A program made the translations under genes and the position numbers. A DNA stretch of 64,000 nt from positions 16,002,027 through 16,066,026 of the forward strand of contig NC_087068.1 in assembly GCF_963678635.1 (NCBI RefSeq), given 5' to 3'. Source of the DNA: Symsagittifera roscoffensis (taxonomy: Eukaryota; Xenacoelomorpha; Acoela; Convolutidae). Every line of letters begins with the position of its first letter. Position 1 is the first letter of the stretch. The notes beneath the pieces were generated by a model. That model was not told where the DNA came from and made no database searches. It was given only the letters and a program-made list of their open reading frames with translations. Below, in pieces: positions 30,598-40,745 of this stretch.

Positions 30598-30697
30598 AAA
30601 TCCGCGATAAGATATTAATTTCGTTCTGTGTGTTTTAGCTTTCACATTTCTGTTTTTCCTTGAGTTAGTACTACAGGTAACCAGTTGTTCATTTTGA

Positions 30698-30958
30698 ATG
30701 GATGTACAATTGTATAATATTTTTCAGTTGAGCATGTGCTTCTCTGTGCCTTGGGGCAGGTTTATGTTGTACTGCTGTCCGAATGGCAGCTATGTTCAGT
30801 TTGGGGCCAGTGAGAGCTGGTCTGAGCGTTCTCCGCTGTGCCCTCCGTTGACGGAAGAAGTGCAAGAGGGCGGCTCCCTGATGTTCGTTGTGATGAGCGT
30901 GGTGACGGCTCTACTGTTCTTGGTGGGAGTTGGGGCAGCAATTTTAAAACGGAAGTAG
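30698..30958 (+). CDS. Cargo ORF: partial CCP-like module with C-terminal membrane helix
   Basis: The 86-codon frame is open from a possible splice acceptor (tttttcag at ~30720–30727). Residues ~25–50 (CCPNGSYVQFG...W...PLCPP) resemble the end of a sushi/CCP module, with the usual Trp and last Cys. A membrane helix (LMFVVMSVVTALLFLVGVGA) and a basic stop-transfer end (LKRK) close the protein. It looks like the last exon of a type I membrane protein. The CCP call is tentative. It could be a second surface protein of element 2. Confidence 0.4.
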   Translation: MDVQLYNIFQLSMCFSVPWGRFMLYCCPNGSYVQFGASESWSERSPLCPPLTEEVQEGGSLMFVVMSVVTALLFLVGVGAAILKRK

Positions 30959-31279
30959 ACGTTGTTTACTGGACTTTGTTTTAGAAACTTTGAACTTTTA
31001 ATTTTACTTTTAGTTGTTTAGCTGATTACATTTAATTCATACTCGTACTTTTTCACAGTTTTTTGTTTCATAAGATCAGTGATGAGTGTGCTCATGTGGT
31101 TTTTTTCGTTTTAAATTTTCGGAGTTTGGGTAAAGTATGTCACGTATCGCTTAACTGTTGTCATCGCTTTCGTGAATTATGTGCATTTTTATTATTATTT
31201 TTTTGGAATGTTAGGAGCTGAGTCTGGCTTCTTCTGTTTCTTCGCGTTTTTGATGACTGAGAAATTTTTCAGTTGAGAA

Positions 31280-32266
31280 ATGAAACGCAATGTTGAGCCT
31301 TCAAGTTCGTCCGCATCCAAGCGGAAGACCCGATCTGTTGCGGTAGACAGTCTTTCAGAGCTGCATTCCGTGGCTGAGTTTACGAAGAGCCTGCCGCAGG
31401 TGATGAATTTGGCCTCTTATGATGGTCTCAATCGTGAGGAGCCTGCCCTTCTACGTGACTTCGTGGCTGTGGAGTATACAGACAAAAATCGACGGTTGAG
31501 TGCATAGTGTCTGGTTTCATGTGCAAATACAGTAATTGGGAGGCTTGTATACATAAATATATATATATATATATGTATTTTTTTTTGTTAGCGCTTTGTA
31601 AATGGCCTTGTGTATGCAGACCGTGCACTACGAACATTTGACTTGTTAGCTACTCGCGATGATGGCCCGCAGGGAGCCAAGATGTGGATGGGTCTTCAGC
31701 CCAAAGATGTAGCGAAGAGGCCTAAGTTTTTGAATTGTTGGGCGCCAAAGGACTCGCAAATTTCGGATCAAGCCTACGGGTTTCTGATTGTCACTGAGGG
31801 TGAAAATTTCACCCGGTTTCACAGTGATTTTGAAGAAACACTGGATAGCCTGATCACGCTGTATGGCGCCGGCGAGAAGGTTTGGGTTTTTACCAAACCC
31901 AGTTATGTTGGCCGGAAGCTGGAAGATGAGGTGATCGATTGCACGGAGTTGATGCAACGGTTGATCGTTCACAAGGAGTCGGTGCTCTGTTGTGTTCAGC
32001 ACGTTGGTGATACCGTGTATCTTCCCTATGGGTGGCTGCATTGTGTCATTACCATCAAGAATATTTCGGGGTGCTCATCTCTTTTATCAATCGGCTTGCG
32101 TGTCCCTCGCCAGAGATTTGAGAAGATGTGGAAATTGATCTGCGACAGAATTCCATTAGATAAGAAGAGGGCAGTTAAGTACGCTGAGGCTCCTCTTTTC
32201 AGAGATTTAGAGAAAAGGAAGAAATACTGCATAACTTGTTTATTTCTGGTCGAATACGAAATGTAA
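31280..32266 (+). CDS. Cargo gene: JmjC-like Fe(II)/2-oxoglutarate oxygenase
   Basis: A first exon begins at the ATG at 31280 with a Ser/Lys-rich, NLS-like start (SASKRKTRS) and runs to about 31490. The second exon runs from acceptor ttttttgTTAG (31591) to 32266. The donor is unresolved. Numbering from 31610, the second exon has H71-S-D73 in FTRFHSDF, a candidate 2-oxoglutarate-binding K90 in GAGEKVWVF, and the distal H144 in GDTVYLPYGWLHCVI. This HxD...K...H order and the 'G..v..P.gw.H' strand are hallmarks of JmjC enzymes, which hydroxylate proteins or demethylate histone lysines. It lies opposite to gag-pol-env and converges with the macrodomain ORF. A chromatin target is inference. Confidence 0.75.
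31556..31574. repeat. (AT)n microsatellite in the JmjC intron
   Basis: A short alternating AT run followed by T9. It may interfere with reading the intron. Confidence 0.8.
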
Positions 32267-32324
32267 TTTCATGTTCTCAATTTATCATCATCAGTTTTTT
32301 TTTTTTTTTCAAGAGCTTTAGGTG

Positions 32325-32935
32325 AGATCTGATGAAGTGTTTTTTCCAGATCTCAATAAGTTGGGATCTCCTAGTGAGCTGACTTCCTGTTTTTTCCTTA
32401 TTGGGCATTTGATATTCATTAGGCTCAAAAAGTGGTATGGTTAGTTCTCCTCGTTTTTGGGGGACGTCCAAACTTTTTTAGGTAATGCTTAAACATGGGC
32501 AACAGGTGGATTTTTTCATATCTCGTGAAGTTGAGATCTCCTAGTGAGCCGACTTCTTGCCTGTTCCTCATTGGTCATTTGATGGTCATTGGGCTCAAAA
32601 AATGACATGGTTAGTTCTCCTCATTTTTGGGGGATGTCCAAACTTTTTATAGGTAATGCTTAAACATGGGCAACAGGTGGATTTTTTCATATCTCGTGAA
32701 GTTGAGATCTCCTAGTGAGCCGACTTCTTGCCTGTTCCTCATTGGTCATTTGATGGTCATTGGGCTCAAAAAATGGCATGGTTAGTCGTCCTCATTTTTG
32801 GGGGACGTCCAAATTTTTTATAGGTAATGCTTAAACATGGGCAACAGGTGGATTTTTTCATATCTCGTGAAGTTGAGATCTCCTAGTGAGCCGACTTCTT
32901 GCCTGTGCCTCATTGGTCATTTGATGGTCATTGAC
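32325..32935. repeat. ~172-bp tandem repeat, about 3.5 copies
   Basis: The unit includes gagatctcctagtgagc, ttgggctcaaaaaatg and ggtaatgcttaaacatgggc. Full copies start near 32480, 32652 and 32823, with a more diverged copy to the left. The block separates the convergent JmjC and macrodomain genes and may hold their 3' ends. Confidence 0.85.
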
Positions 32936-32951
32936 AGTGCCGCAAAGCTGT

Positions 32952-33506
32952 TTAAACATATATGAAGACTTTGATGTCACTTTTTCGGAAGATGCCGTAG
33001 ATGATGTTAAAAACTGAATGTTCTTGTAATTTATCGAGTCCACATCCTATCTTGGGAAGTGCGATTTGTTTGATTCCTTGTTCGATTAGCTGTTTCTTCA
33101 TGCAGCGGAGGCTGCGTGTAAGATCATAATAGGATGGTTTTTTGAAAAATTGAGATTTAGTCACTAGATTGAATATTGATTTGTTTTGAGAAGGAATGTG
33201 CATTGAAACTGAGGCTCCGATTTGTGGTGTTTCAATCGACTTCAGCGTAGGCTGTAGTGCTGCGTAGGCATCGCGAATTTGCTGTGCTATGCCCTTGTTC
33301 ATCTGAAAGTCACTCGAGACACAATGTGCGATAGAGCCTGGGAAATGCAACAGATCACCGGTACCAAATATGATATTTGGTTCTTGAATAGAATTCATCG
33401 AGTCTTTGCTGCTGCCAGCTCCATCATTTGGCCTCGTTGCCTGTTTAGCGCGTTTAAGGCTACTTTTTAAGATGATCTTCTTTTGTTCTTGGAGGGAATG
33501 TTTCAT
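32952..33506 (-). CDS. Cargo gene: TARG1/OARD1-like macrodomain
   Basis: The product has 184 residues from an ATG inside the pol tail (47-base overlap, +1 frame relative to pol). A ~40-residue basic, Ser-rich start is followed by a macrodomain: FGTGDLLHFPGSIAHCVSSD, MNKGIAQQIRDAY, then FNLVTKSQFFKKPSY and IALPKIGCGLDKL. In TARG1/OARD1 the active residues are the Lys after 'xT' and the Asp of 'GCGLD'; here they correspond to K117 and D158, both present. The predicted activity is removal of ADP-ribose from acidic residues or ADP-ribose binding. Viral macrodomains use this to counter host ADP-ribosylation; the same role here is inference. Confidence 0.85.
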   Translation of the reverse strand: MKHSLQEQKKIILKSSLKRAKQATRPNDGAGSSKDSMNSIQEPNIIFGTGDLLHFPGSIAHCVSSDFQMNKGIAQQIRDAYAALQPTLKSIETPQIGASVSMHIPSQNKSIFNLVTKSQFFKKPSYYDLTRSLRCMKKQLIEQGIKQIALPKIGCGLDKLQEHSVFNIIYGIFRKSDIKVFIYV

Positions 33507-33933
33507 TTGCTTCAGCTGCTTGTTGTCTTATTTTTGCCTGGTTTTCTTTCCGTGTAGCTTTTGGGCTGAAGGTAACCGGAGCGACTTCGTGTCCATCTAC
33601 TGTTCTCAGACCATATTTGCGAGGGTGCTTCTCCCGAGGTGGTATTGGGTGGTATCGTACGTCGTTGCTGAATCGAGTTTGTCCATAAATCCTTTCACGT
33701 GCTATGGCTGCTGCTTTGCGTCTCGTTCGCAGTGGTTCTTGTACGTGTTGTTCCTCGGTAGTTTCGTCGCGTCCTTGCGCAATTGCACCTGTTTCTGTCG
33801 CTCCCGCTCCGTCCATGCTATCTTCTCCGAGGTGTACGTCCTGTTGTTCAGGCCCTGGTGGATTGATTGGATCCAGTTCGATGTCAGGTGGAGATGGCGG
33901 TCGTGGTGGCACTATTTGCACTGGTTGCTCACG

Positions 33934-33965
33934 TGGTGGTGGTGGTGGTGGTGGTGGTGGTGGGG
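33934..33965. repeat. (GGT)n run encoding poly-Pro in the Pol tail
   Basis: On the minus strand this encodes a run of about eleven prolines near the end of Pol of element 2. The plus-strand Gly/Trp-rich ORFs here are shadows. Confidence 0.8.
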
Positions 33966-36900
33966 GCAGCACTAATAGTGGCGGTACTGGAAGTGCTACT
34001 GGAGGCAGTGGTGCCGGTGGCAGTGGTGCCATAACTACTGCAGGGGGTGGTGCCGGTGCCAGTGGTCCTCCTATTGGTATTGATAAGCGGATGGTAGTCG
34101 GAGTTGCTTGTTGGATTTCGCTGTCTTGTTGCGGTTGAACGTCGTCAAGTAGTCTAGGTAGATAGTCATCAAATAATCCTGGCTCACTGCGGTACTTGAT
34201 TAGTGACGGATCTACCACGAATTGAGCCTCATCGATTGGGTCAATGTCTTCTGGTTGATGCTGTGCTCGAATCGATCGGAGTCGGATTCTGTGGACACAC
34301 TGTGTGTGGTTGGTTCCGACTTTCCGTACTATGTAATTGCTGTTAGTTAGAACTTTTTCCACTCTATACAAGGGGAGCCACACTTGGAGTGACTTATTCC
34401 GGGTATCAGACTGATTTGTTAGAAGAGGGTTGAGGAGGAGACAGAACGAGTGAAGTACTAGCGGTTGGGCTAGTGCTTTCTGGTCGCAGTATCCCCGGTA
34501 TCTGTGATATGATGACACGATGTTGTCTTTAGTCTCTTTGAATTTTTCGAGCATCGCGTCTTGTAACGCGGTTACAAAGTCGGCATTAGCCGTAGCAATT
34601 TCCAATGCTTTGGTCGAAAATCTGAGATCAAGCGGTTTGGTAGGCTCTCTCCCGTGAAAAATGGTGCTCGGACAACATCCGATGGACGAGTAGTATGACG
34701 TATTGTGTATGAAGGTCCCAAGTGGTACATAGCGGTGCCAATCGGTCCATTGGGCGTCAGTATTAACTTTGAGGATCCTCTTCAGTGCCCCATGGGATCT
34801 TTCCACCAGTCCGATGGTTTGTGGGTGTTTAAGCGTTGCGTGTCCAATTTTGATGTTTAGAAGGCCTGTGAGTTCGTGGATTAACTTAGAGGTAAATACA
34901 CTTCCCAGGTCCGACAGTATCCTTTTTGGCACATAGCTGTGCATGAAGAACATCTTCGTTAGTTCTCTTGCCACCGTATCAGCGCTTGCGTTCGTCATTG
35001 GTGCTGCGAACAGGTATTTTGAAAAAACGTCGATTCCAGTTAGAACAAACTTGTACACCGGTGACTTTAGCGGTCCGACCATATCGAGCTGCATCATGTC
35101 ACCAGGGTATGATTGTAACGAGGAAAGTGGTTGAAGTGGTGGTGTTTGATGTTTACTCGAAGCATTTTTAAGCTGCGGGCACGTTAAACAGTTTTTGACT
35201 GTGTTAACCAGAAACTCCGAGAATCCGGGAAAATAGAATCTCCTTCTGAATTCCTCTGTGGTTCGTGTCATGCCAATATGTCCTCCTGTCATCGAGTTAT
35301 GGACTCTGTATAGGGTTTCGTTCCACATGTGTTTTGGTACACAGTACTGTTTATGTTTTATTTTACCAGTATCGTCGTAGAAATTGCAGAGAAGGACTTC
35401 GTCTTCGATGACAAGTCGATTGAATTGCTTTGCGTACTTCTTTAGTCTGCTTTTTGCATACGTAAGATCTGGTATTTCGCCTGTTCTTATCCACTTTTTT
35501 ACTTCTTCAATGTCAGTATCTTGTTGTTGTTCCTTTTTCCTGTCAATTGGCTCATTTTTGGAGTCTAGTTCAATGTGGTTCTCTGCTGGATCTGGATACT
35601 CTATCGCATTCATCGTGGGTCTCTTCAACATTACAAGCGCCGTAGGCTCTATTGTTCCTTGACTATCACATGTTGTTTGTTTGTCGAGATATGCTTGGTA
35701 AAGTCCTAATCTTTGCAGGTTTGCTACTAGAGCCTCATCGACCTGTTCTGTTTCAGAAAATGCCTCATCGATAGCTTGAACCAGGTTAAGCGATGCATCG
35801 GGTACTCTTGCTGTTGTGTCAACATAAATTTCCCTGACTGGTATTTTGTCTGTCAGTTTTAGTGTGAGAGACGCCGACGGGTCCGTTTGCATCCTGGACA
35901 AGAAGTCTGCTGCGTAGTTTGCAGTTCCTGGGATGTGGGCGATTATGATGTTGAAAGACAGGACTCGGTCCAGGAAATTCCACACTGATGGCGGTATGGT
36001 TTTTGCCTGAAAGAATTGCGTCAGACTTCTATTATCTGTTAATACAATCACTGGTTTGACTGATCCCCAGATGTAGTGCGAGAAGTGATCAAGTGCGAAA
36101 TACAAGGCTAGAAATTCTTTGTAGTAGATTGAAAATTTCAGCTGTGCTGTATTGAATAGCCGAGAACCAAATGAAACGGGTGCGTACGTCTTGATTTCTT
36201 CGTTTTTCTCGTTTTTGACGTAGTCCTCGACCATTAATACGAAACCAGTCCCGTGGTAGCTGGCATCGCAAAGTATGACATACTGCAGTCCTGGCTTGGG
36301 TAGTCTGAGTGTCAACGTGGTCGCTTGTATTAAGTCTGCTTTGAGAGTTTCAAGGTTTTTATGGTGATGTTCAGTTATTTCAAAGTCGATCTGCTTCTTC
36401 AGCAGCTTATAGAATGGTATTAGTTTTTCACCAAGACTCGGCATGTAGTTCCTAAAAAACTGCACAAACCCGATGAGTCTTTTTACTTGTTTCACTGTTC
36501 TTGGCATTTTTATTTTGCTTAGAAATGCGGAAATTTTTGTTTCCTCTGGCGTAACTCCTTGTGGCGTTACTACATTTCCTATGAATTTCATTCTTTGTGT
36601 TCCTATTTCGCATTTCTTAGGTGAAAGTTTTAAGCCTGATTTTCGGATGCATTCGAATATTTTCTTTAACGTGGGTATTAGTTCCTCATAATTATTCACC
36701 GCACTTCCTATATCATCCATGAATTGTGTGCACAAATCGGCTGCTAGGCATGGATCGAGGTAGTGACGGATGAATGAACTGAATCCCGTGACAGATTTAC
36801 TTAGACCTTGGGCTAGGCATTTGTAGGCGTACGTCCGCGACCCGAAATTAAATGCCAAAAGTTAGACCGAAAGGTCATCTGCCATTTGCACACAATGGTA

Positions 36901-37782
36901 TGCTTGTGAGCAGTCCAATTTAGTAAACAAACTCTTTCCGGCAAAGTGGTTTGATGCATCGGTCATGTTTGATATTGGAAAATTGCTATTTATATAGTCC
37001 GTTTTGATTGAATGATTGATGCGCCGGAGGTCAATCAACATCCGCAATTTTCCAGATGGCTTTCTATGTGCAAACAACGGACTACTGTATTTAGAATGTG
37101 ACAGTGTTGTTATGAGTCCAAAGTAGTGCATTAGAGCTAGTTCAACCGTCAGTTCATTCCTTAGTTGGATGGGCGTAGGTGGTCCTTGAGTGTACAGTGG
37201 GCGTTGATGTTCGGGTGTCAAGTTGATCTTTAGGTCGGAATTATAACCCACGTCAAATGTGTTTGGCAAATATATCCGCATATTCGATGAGCAAATGTTC
37301 TACTTCTGACCTTTGGTCATTTGTCAACACTGAATTCTCCCACTGAAAGTTACTCAAAAAGGTCAACCGGTCTTGAATGTTATTATTTGGTTCAATTTTC
37401 TCAAGACCTTGAAAGTAGAGGATTTGGTCATAAATTTCCCTTTGAATACTGGGAAGTGATTCTGGGTTAGGGCACGTTTCGGGCGTCGGGAACCAAAATT
37501 TCTCGTATTCAGGTGGTGGTTTTTGTTCTGAGCCTATTGAAGGGCTTGTTTTTTGCGAAATTATTTCATTGATTCCGAGTTCGACATTATCCGGCTGGTT
37601 CATTTTCGCTAATGCCAAAGTTTGCGGCTCGATCTGTATTAAATTTTCGTACTTGGTTAGCGTGAGTATCGAAAATTTTCCGATTTCGGTTTTGAAGGGC
37701 AACGTTAAGTTATGTTCCGTCATATTAAATGCTGTGACGTAAACGGTATTGTTTTTGGTAACTTCATTTATCGATGAGGTTA

Positions 37783-37972
37783 CTGCCAACTCGCACTTTT
37801 CTTCTAGTTCTTGTGATGGAACTACGATTCCCGTCGTTTTTTCCATGTCAGTCAGAATATCTTGCAATTGGCATTCGATTATGCCAATTGCAAGATATTC
37901 TGACTGACATGGAAAAAACGACGGGAATCGTAGTTCCATCACAAGAACTAGAAGAAAAGTGCGAATTGGCAG
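37783..37972. repeat. Near-perfect 92-bp palindrome in pol of element 2
   Basis: 37783–37874 and 37881–37972 are reverse complements with one mismatch and a 6-base loop (tcgatt). Both strands therefore encode the same peptide (e.g. LTDMEKTTGIVVPSQELEEK). It interrupts pol between protease and RT. Confidence 0.92.
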
Positions 37973-38581
37973 TAATTCGCGGTGCAATCATTTGTTTCTT
38001 AGTGAGAACAAGAGGGAATTTTTTCACTCGGTTAGTGCGTCTAGGTGCATTGACGGGTTTAATTTCGTTGATTTGGAGTGTCAAGTCTGGAAAGTGAAGT
38101 AGATTGTATTTTGAGCAGACATGTATATGGTGTTTTTTAAAGAAAGGGTTTCCCAGGATCGTTGAATTCGCTGAATTCAGCACTAGGAACGTTTCCGTAA
38201 AGTTCATACCTGCCATACAGAATTCAATGGTTACTTCAGTTTCAATTGACACCAGTTGGCCTCCTGCCAATCGCACTTGCTTGAGGCTTGATTTTGCCGT
38301 TTTATAGGGTGCGAATAGTGTTTTTTCGTTTTTAATTTCATCGAATGTTTGTTTCGAAATTACGTTTGCACATGCTCCTGTGTCAATCAGAACTCTTCTT
38401 TGGAGGCTTGGCGCTAATCTTATTTTCATATAAGTTAGCACTGTTCCTTCGGTTGGGATGACTGCGTACAGATCAATAATTTCATCGTCTTGTACATCTT
38501 GAATATTTGATTTGCGTGATTTTCGCAATTTACGTGATTTTTGTGATTTAGATGAATTGACTGACTGACTTTGTGGCTGAA

Positions 38582-38591
38582 TTAGTTTTTT
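38582..38591 (-). promoter_or_regulatory. −1 frameshift site, gag–pol of element 2
   Basis: In the gag frame the minus strand reads CCA AAA AAC TAA. The slippery heptamer A AAA AAC (38591–38585) directly precedes the stop. One base back enters the protease frame (K-K-L-I-Q-P). No strong downstream stem was found by eye. Confidence 0.75.
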
Positions 38592-40060
38592 GGTTCCATT
38601 TGGAACGAGAAATTCTGTTGCTGCTGTCCCTGTGGCTTGGGTTTGTACCAACATTGGCTGATAGTATGGCCAAACTTCCCGCAGTGGTCACAGAACTTTG
38701 ATCCAGTGCGTACTGCTGATGTACTAGGATTTTGCGTGTGCACCTGCTGCATCATTGGTTGTGAGGCTTGTTGGGCAAACGGGTTGTTCTGTTTTGGCTG
38801 CGTGGCTATCGCTTGTTGCTGTTGGTGTTGTTGAGGGTACATCTGGTTCGGAGAGAATTGGACATTCTGTTGTGTATGAGGATAGTTCTGGCTTTGTTGG
38901 AACTGTGGGTTCGGTTGAATTCCAGGTATCTGTGGGGGAAACTGGAACATTTGTGGGAGGTACTGCAAATTTTGGAAGCCAGGGAAACCTTGGTTTCCGT
39001 ATCCCCCATCAATTCTCTGCTGTCCGTTCTTTTTTTCTTTACCAAATCTACCCCTTCTTTGATTGTATCCTTGTTGTCCATTCCCTTGATATCCATTCCA
39101 TTGATTAGGGCCAGATGTATTGTTCTGGTTTGGGCTTTGTCCAGTCCCTTGGCTTTGTGCATTATTTCCGTGATTTTGTTGTTGTTGAGTTTGATTATTA
39201 TTCCCACCAGTGTTTTGGCTATTCAGTTGAGAGCTCTGCTGGGTTTTTCCGTTGTCACCTTGTGGCCGTGACTGGATCATTTTTCTCTGATCCGATAGCT
39301 CACTACGGACTTCGTAGAGTTGTTTCTCAATTTGTTCCTGGGCTGTTGTTAGTTTTGACAACGCACTGATTAGGTTGTGAGAAACTGTATCTCCAATTTC
39401 ATTGAAACTATCTTCTGGGTAATCCTCATTACGACAGACGTCTCTAATTGTCATTTGTTTGCGTGCCAGGTTGCAAAGTTCTTGTACTGTTGTCGCAGCT
39501 GGTTGTTCCATCATCTTCGAACGGAGCCAGTTGGGCATGCCTTTTATAAAAAGACGTTTAATCTGGTTGTTCCTATGATCATTTTCTGCGTCAAGTCGTT
39601 CTTGACGTTGCGCCGTCTCTCCATGGAAACGCGCTGCGTCTGCATCAGCTGCTGTGCCTACTAGTGCCGCATCGAGTGGGGCTACGGCAGGTAGATCCGG
39701 TGTCGGGTAGGCTCGTTGTGCCTTTTTTGTGAGGTTTACCAGGAAATTCTCTGGTGAGTCTCGCTTGATATCAAACTTTGATTGTTCAAGTTTTAGCACG
39801 TGGACCTCTTGCAATTGAGGGTTGCAAAAATGGTCGCGTAGTGCCGCTAGACTAAGAGGTACATCGGCTCTTGTTAGTGCTGGCAGTGTTTGGTAGAATC
39901 GCAGAGCGCTATCTCGCAGGTGCAACTGTAGAAAATTCGCTTGCTGAGCATTTGCGATTCCCGCAACTCCAACGTATCCTTGGAAGAGCTGTTCGAATTG
40001 GGCGAAATCTTCGTTATCGCTTCCGCCAAATGGTTCGACTGAGATTTGAGCGTGCGCCAT
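38582..40060 (-). CDS. gag: Element 2 Gag, Gln-rich with zinc knuckle
   Basis: The product has 492 residues from the ATG at 40060. The N-terminal ~220 residues form a helical capsid-like region (e.g. NFLQLHLRDSALRFYQTLPA, a common Ty3/gypsy Gag pattern). A long Gln/Asn/Pro-rich low-complexity segment follows, then one CCHC knuckle (CDHCGKFGHTISQC) about 30 residues before the stop. It has no visible similarity to Gag of element 1 outside the knuckle. It overlaps the protease frame by about 70 bases. Confidence 0.9.
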   Translation of the reverse strand: MAHAQISVEPFGGSDNEDFAQFEQLFQGYVGVAGIANAQQANFLQLHLRDSALRFYQTLPALTRADVPLSLAALRDHFCNPQLQEVHVLKLEQSKFDIKRDSPENFLVNLTKKAQRAYPTPDLPAVAPLDAALVGTAADADAARFHGETAQRQERLDAENDHRNNQIKRLFIKGMPNWLRSKMMEQPAATTVQELCNLARKQMTIRDVCRNEDYPEDSFNEIGDTVSHNLISALSKLTTAQEQIEKQLYEVRSELSDQRKMIQSRPQGDNGKTQQSSQLNSQNTGGNNNQTQQQQNHGNNAQSQGTGQSPNQNNTSGPNQWNGYQGNGQQGYNQRRGRFGKEKKNGQQRIDGGYGNQGFPGFQNLQYLPQMFQFPPQIPGIQPNPQFQQSQNYPHTQQNVQFSPNQMYPQQHQQQQAIATQPKQNNPFAQQASQPMMQQVHTQNPSTSAVRTGSKFCDHCGKFGHTISQCWYKPKPQGQQQQNFSFQMEPKN

Positions 40061-40745
40061 CTTATCACAGTTATATGATTGTCAAGTCTGATTCAAAATT
40101 GATTTCAGATGAATCAGTTGCTATTATATAGTGGAAACAATTAATGCCTAGTGGGTACTTAAAATTTAATGACGCAATTATCGTCTTTGAGAAAATATAT
40201 AGAGTAGCTCGTACTATGATTAGTTACGAGTAGGAGTTAATTAACTCTTGTTTCTATATTTTAAACTATCTACTTTTTAAGTTAACTTGTCTTGCGGCTT
40301 TAATATTATTCCACTATTTTTTTTGAAATTTGGTTAGGATTTAAGCACTGGATAGGCTTTCAGGCGGTTCTCATGGATGATTTCAAATGACTAGTTTCAA
40401 ATGAGCACTCATCAATTTTACTTTAAGCACCGAGAGTTTGAAGTTTCAACTAACTGTTTTTGTACACTGTATCACTTTCCTGGAGAAGTGTAGTAGTTGT
40501 CATCAACACAAAACAGTTGAAGTTTCCTTTTGCCCCTTGCTGTCGTCTCTCACTGGCTGAAGTCAGTTTTTGTTTTTGCCCCTCTTTTTTTTCTGTTTGA
40601 GCAAGTTACTGCCGTGATCTTCTTTTCAGCTTTGTGGCTTTTGGAGTCGTCTTGTGTTGGATGTCGTCTTGTTTTCACTCTTAATTTGCAATCAGCTTCA
40701 GCTTGTCTTGAAAGGTTGGTAACATCATCCCACTCATAGTCGCCA
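40061..40745 (-). promoter_or_regulatory. Leader and primer-binding site of element 2
   Basis: The bases next to the 5' LTR read TGGCGACTATGAGTGGGAT on the minus strand (40745–40727), in the right place and form for a PBS. The matching tRNA would end ...CATAGTCGCCA with discriminator G. It looks tRNA-Ser-like in the T-stem, but I cannot name the primer. The rest of the leader is non-coding. Confidence 0.6.

Larger units (their letters stand above)
33460..38654 (-). pseudogene. pol: Element 2 Pol, interrupted
   Basis: Protease (VLIDTGACANVI) lies in the first open segment (38654–37848). The second (37987–37253) holds the region before RT and the third (37281–36862) the RT start (KLDCSQAYHCVQM). 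The last (36858–33460) has FMDD at its residues 46–49, RNase H (CDASYHG, TDNRSL) and integrase (GGHIGMTRTTEEF ... CLTC; LDMVGP, LSDLGS, VERSHG) with a long Pro-rich tail. Three breaks are visible: a 190-base palindrome at 37783–37972, a frame change near 37260, and one in-frame TAG at 36862–36864. Catalytic residues of all enzymes remain. The breaks may be real decay or, for the palindrome, a sequencing or assembly artefact. Confidence 0.88.

Noticed and set aside
30349-30645. Minus-strand 98-codon ORF with a repeated sequence
   Set aside because: It is a translation of the 48-bp tandem repeat.
33406-34138. Plus-strand Gly/Ser-rich and Trp/Phe-rich ORFs
   Set aside because: They are translations of the (GGT)n repeat and of the Pol tail in other frames.
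37774-38097. Plus-strand ORF of 107 codons matching Pol
   Set aside because: It mirrors the minus-strand protein only because of the palindrome at 37783–37972.
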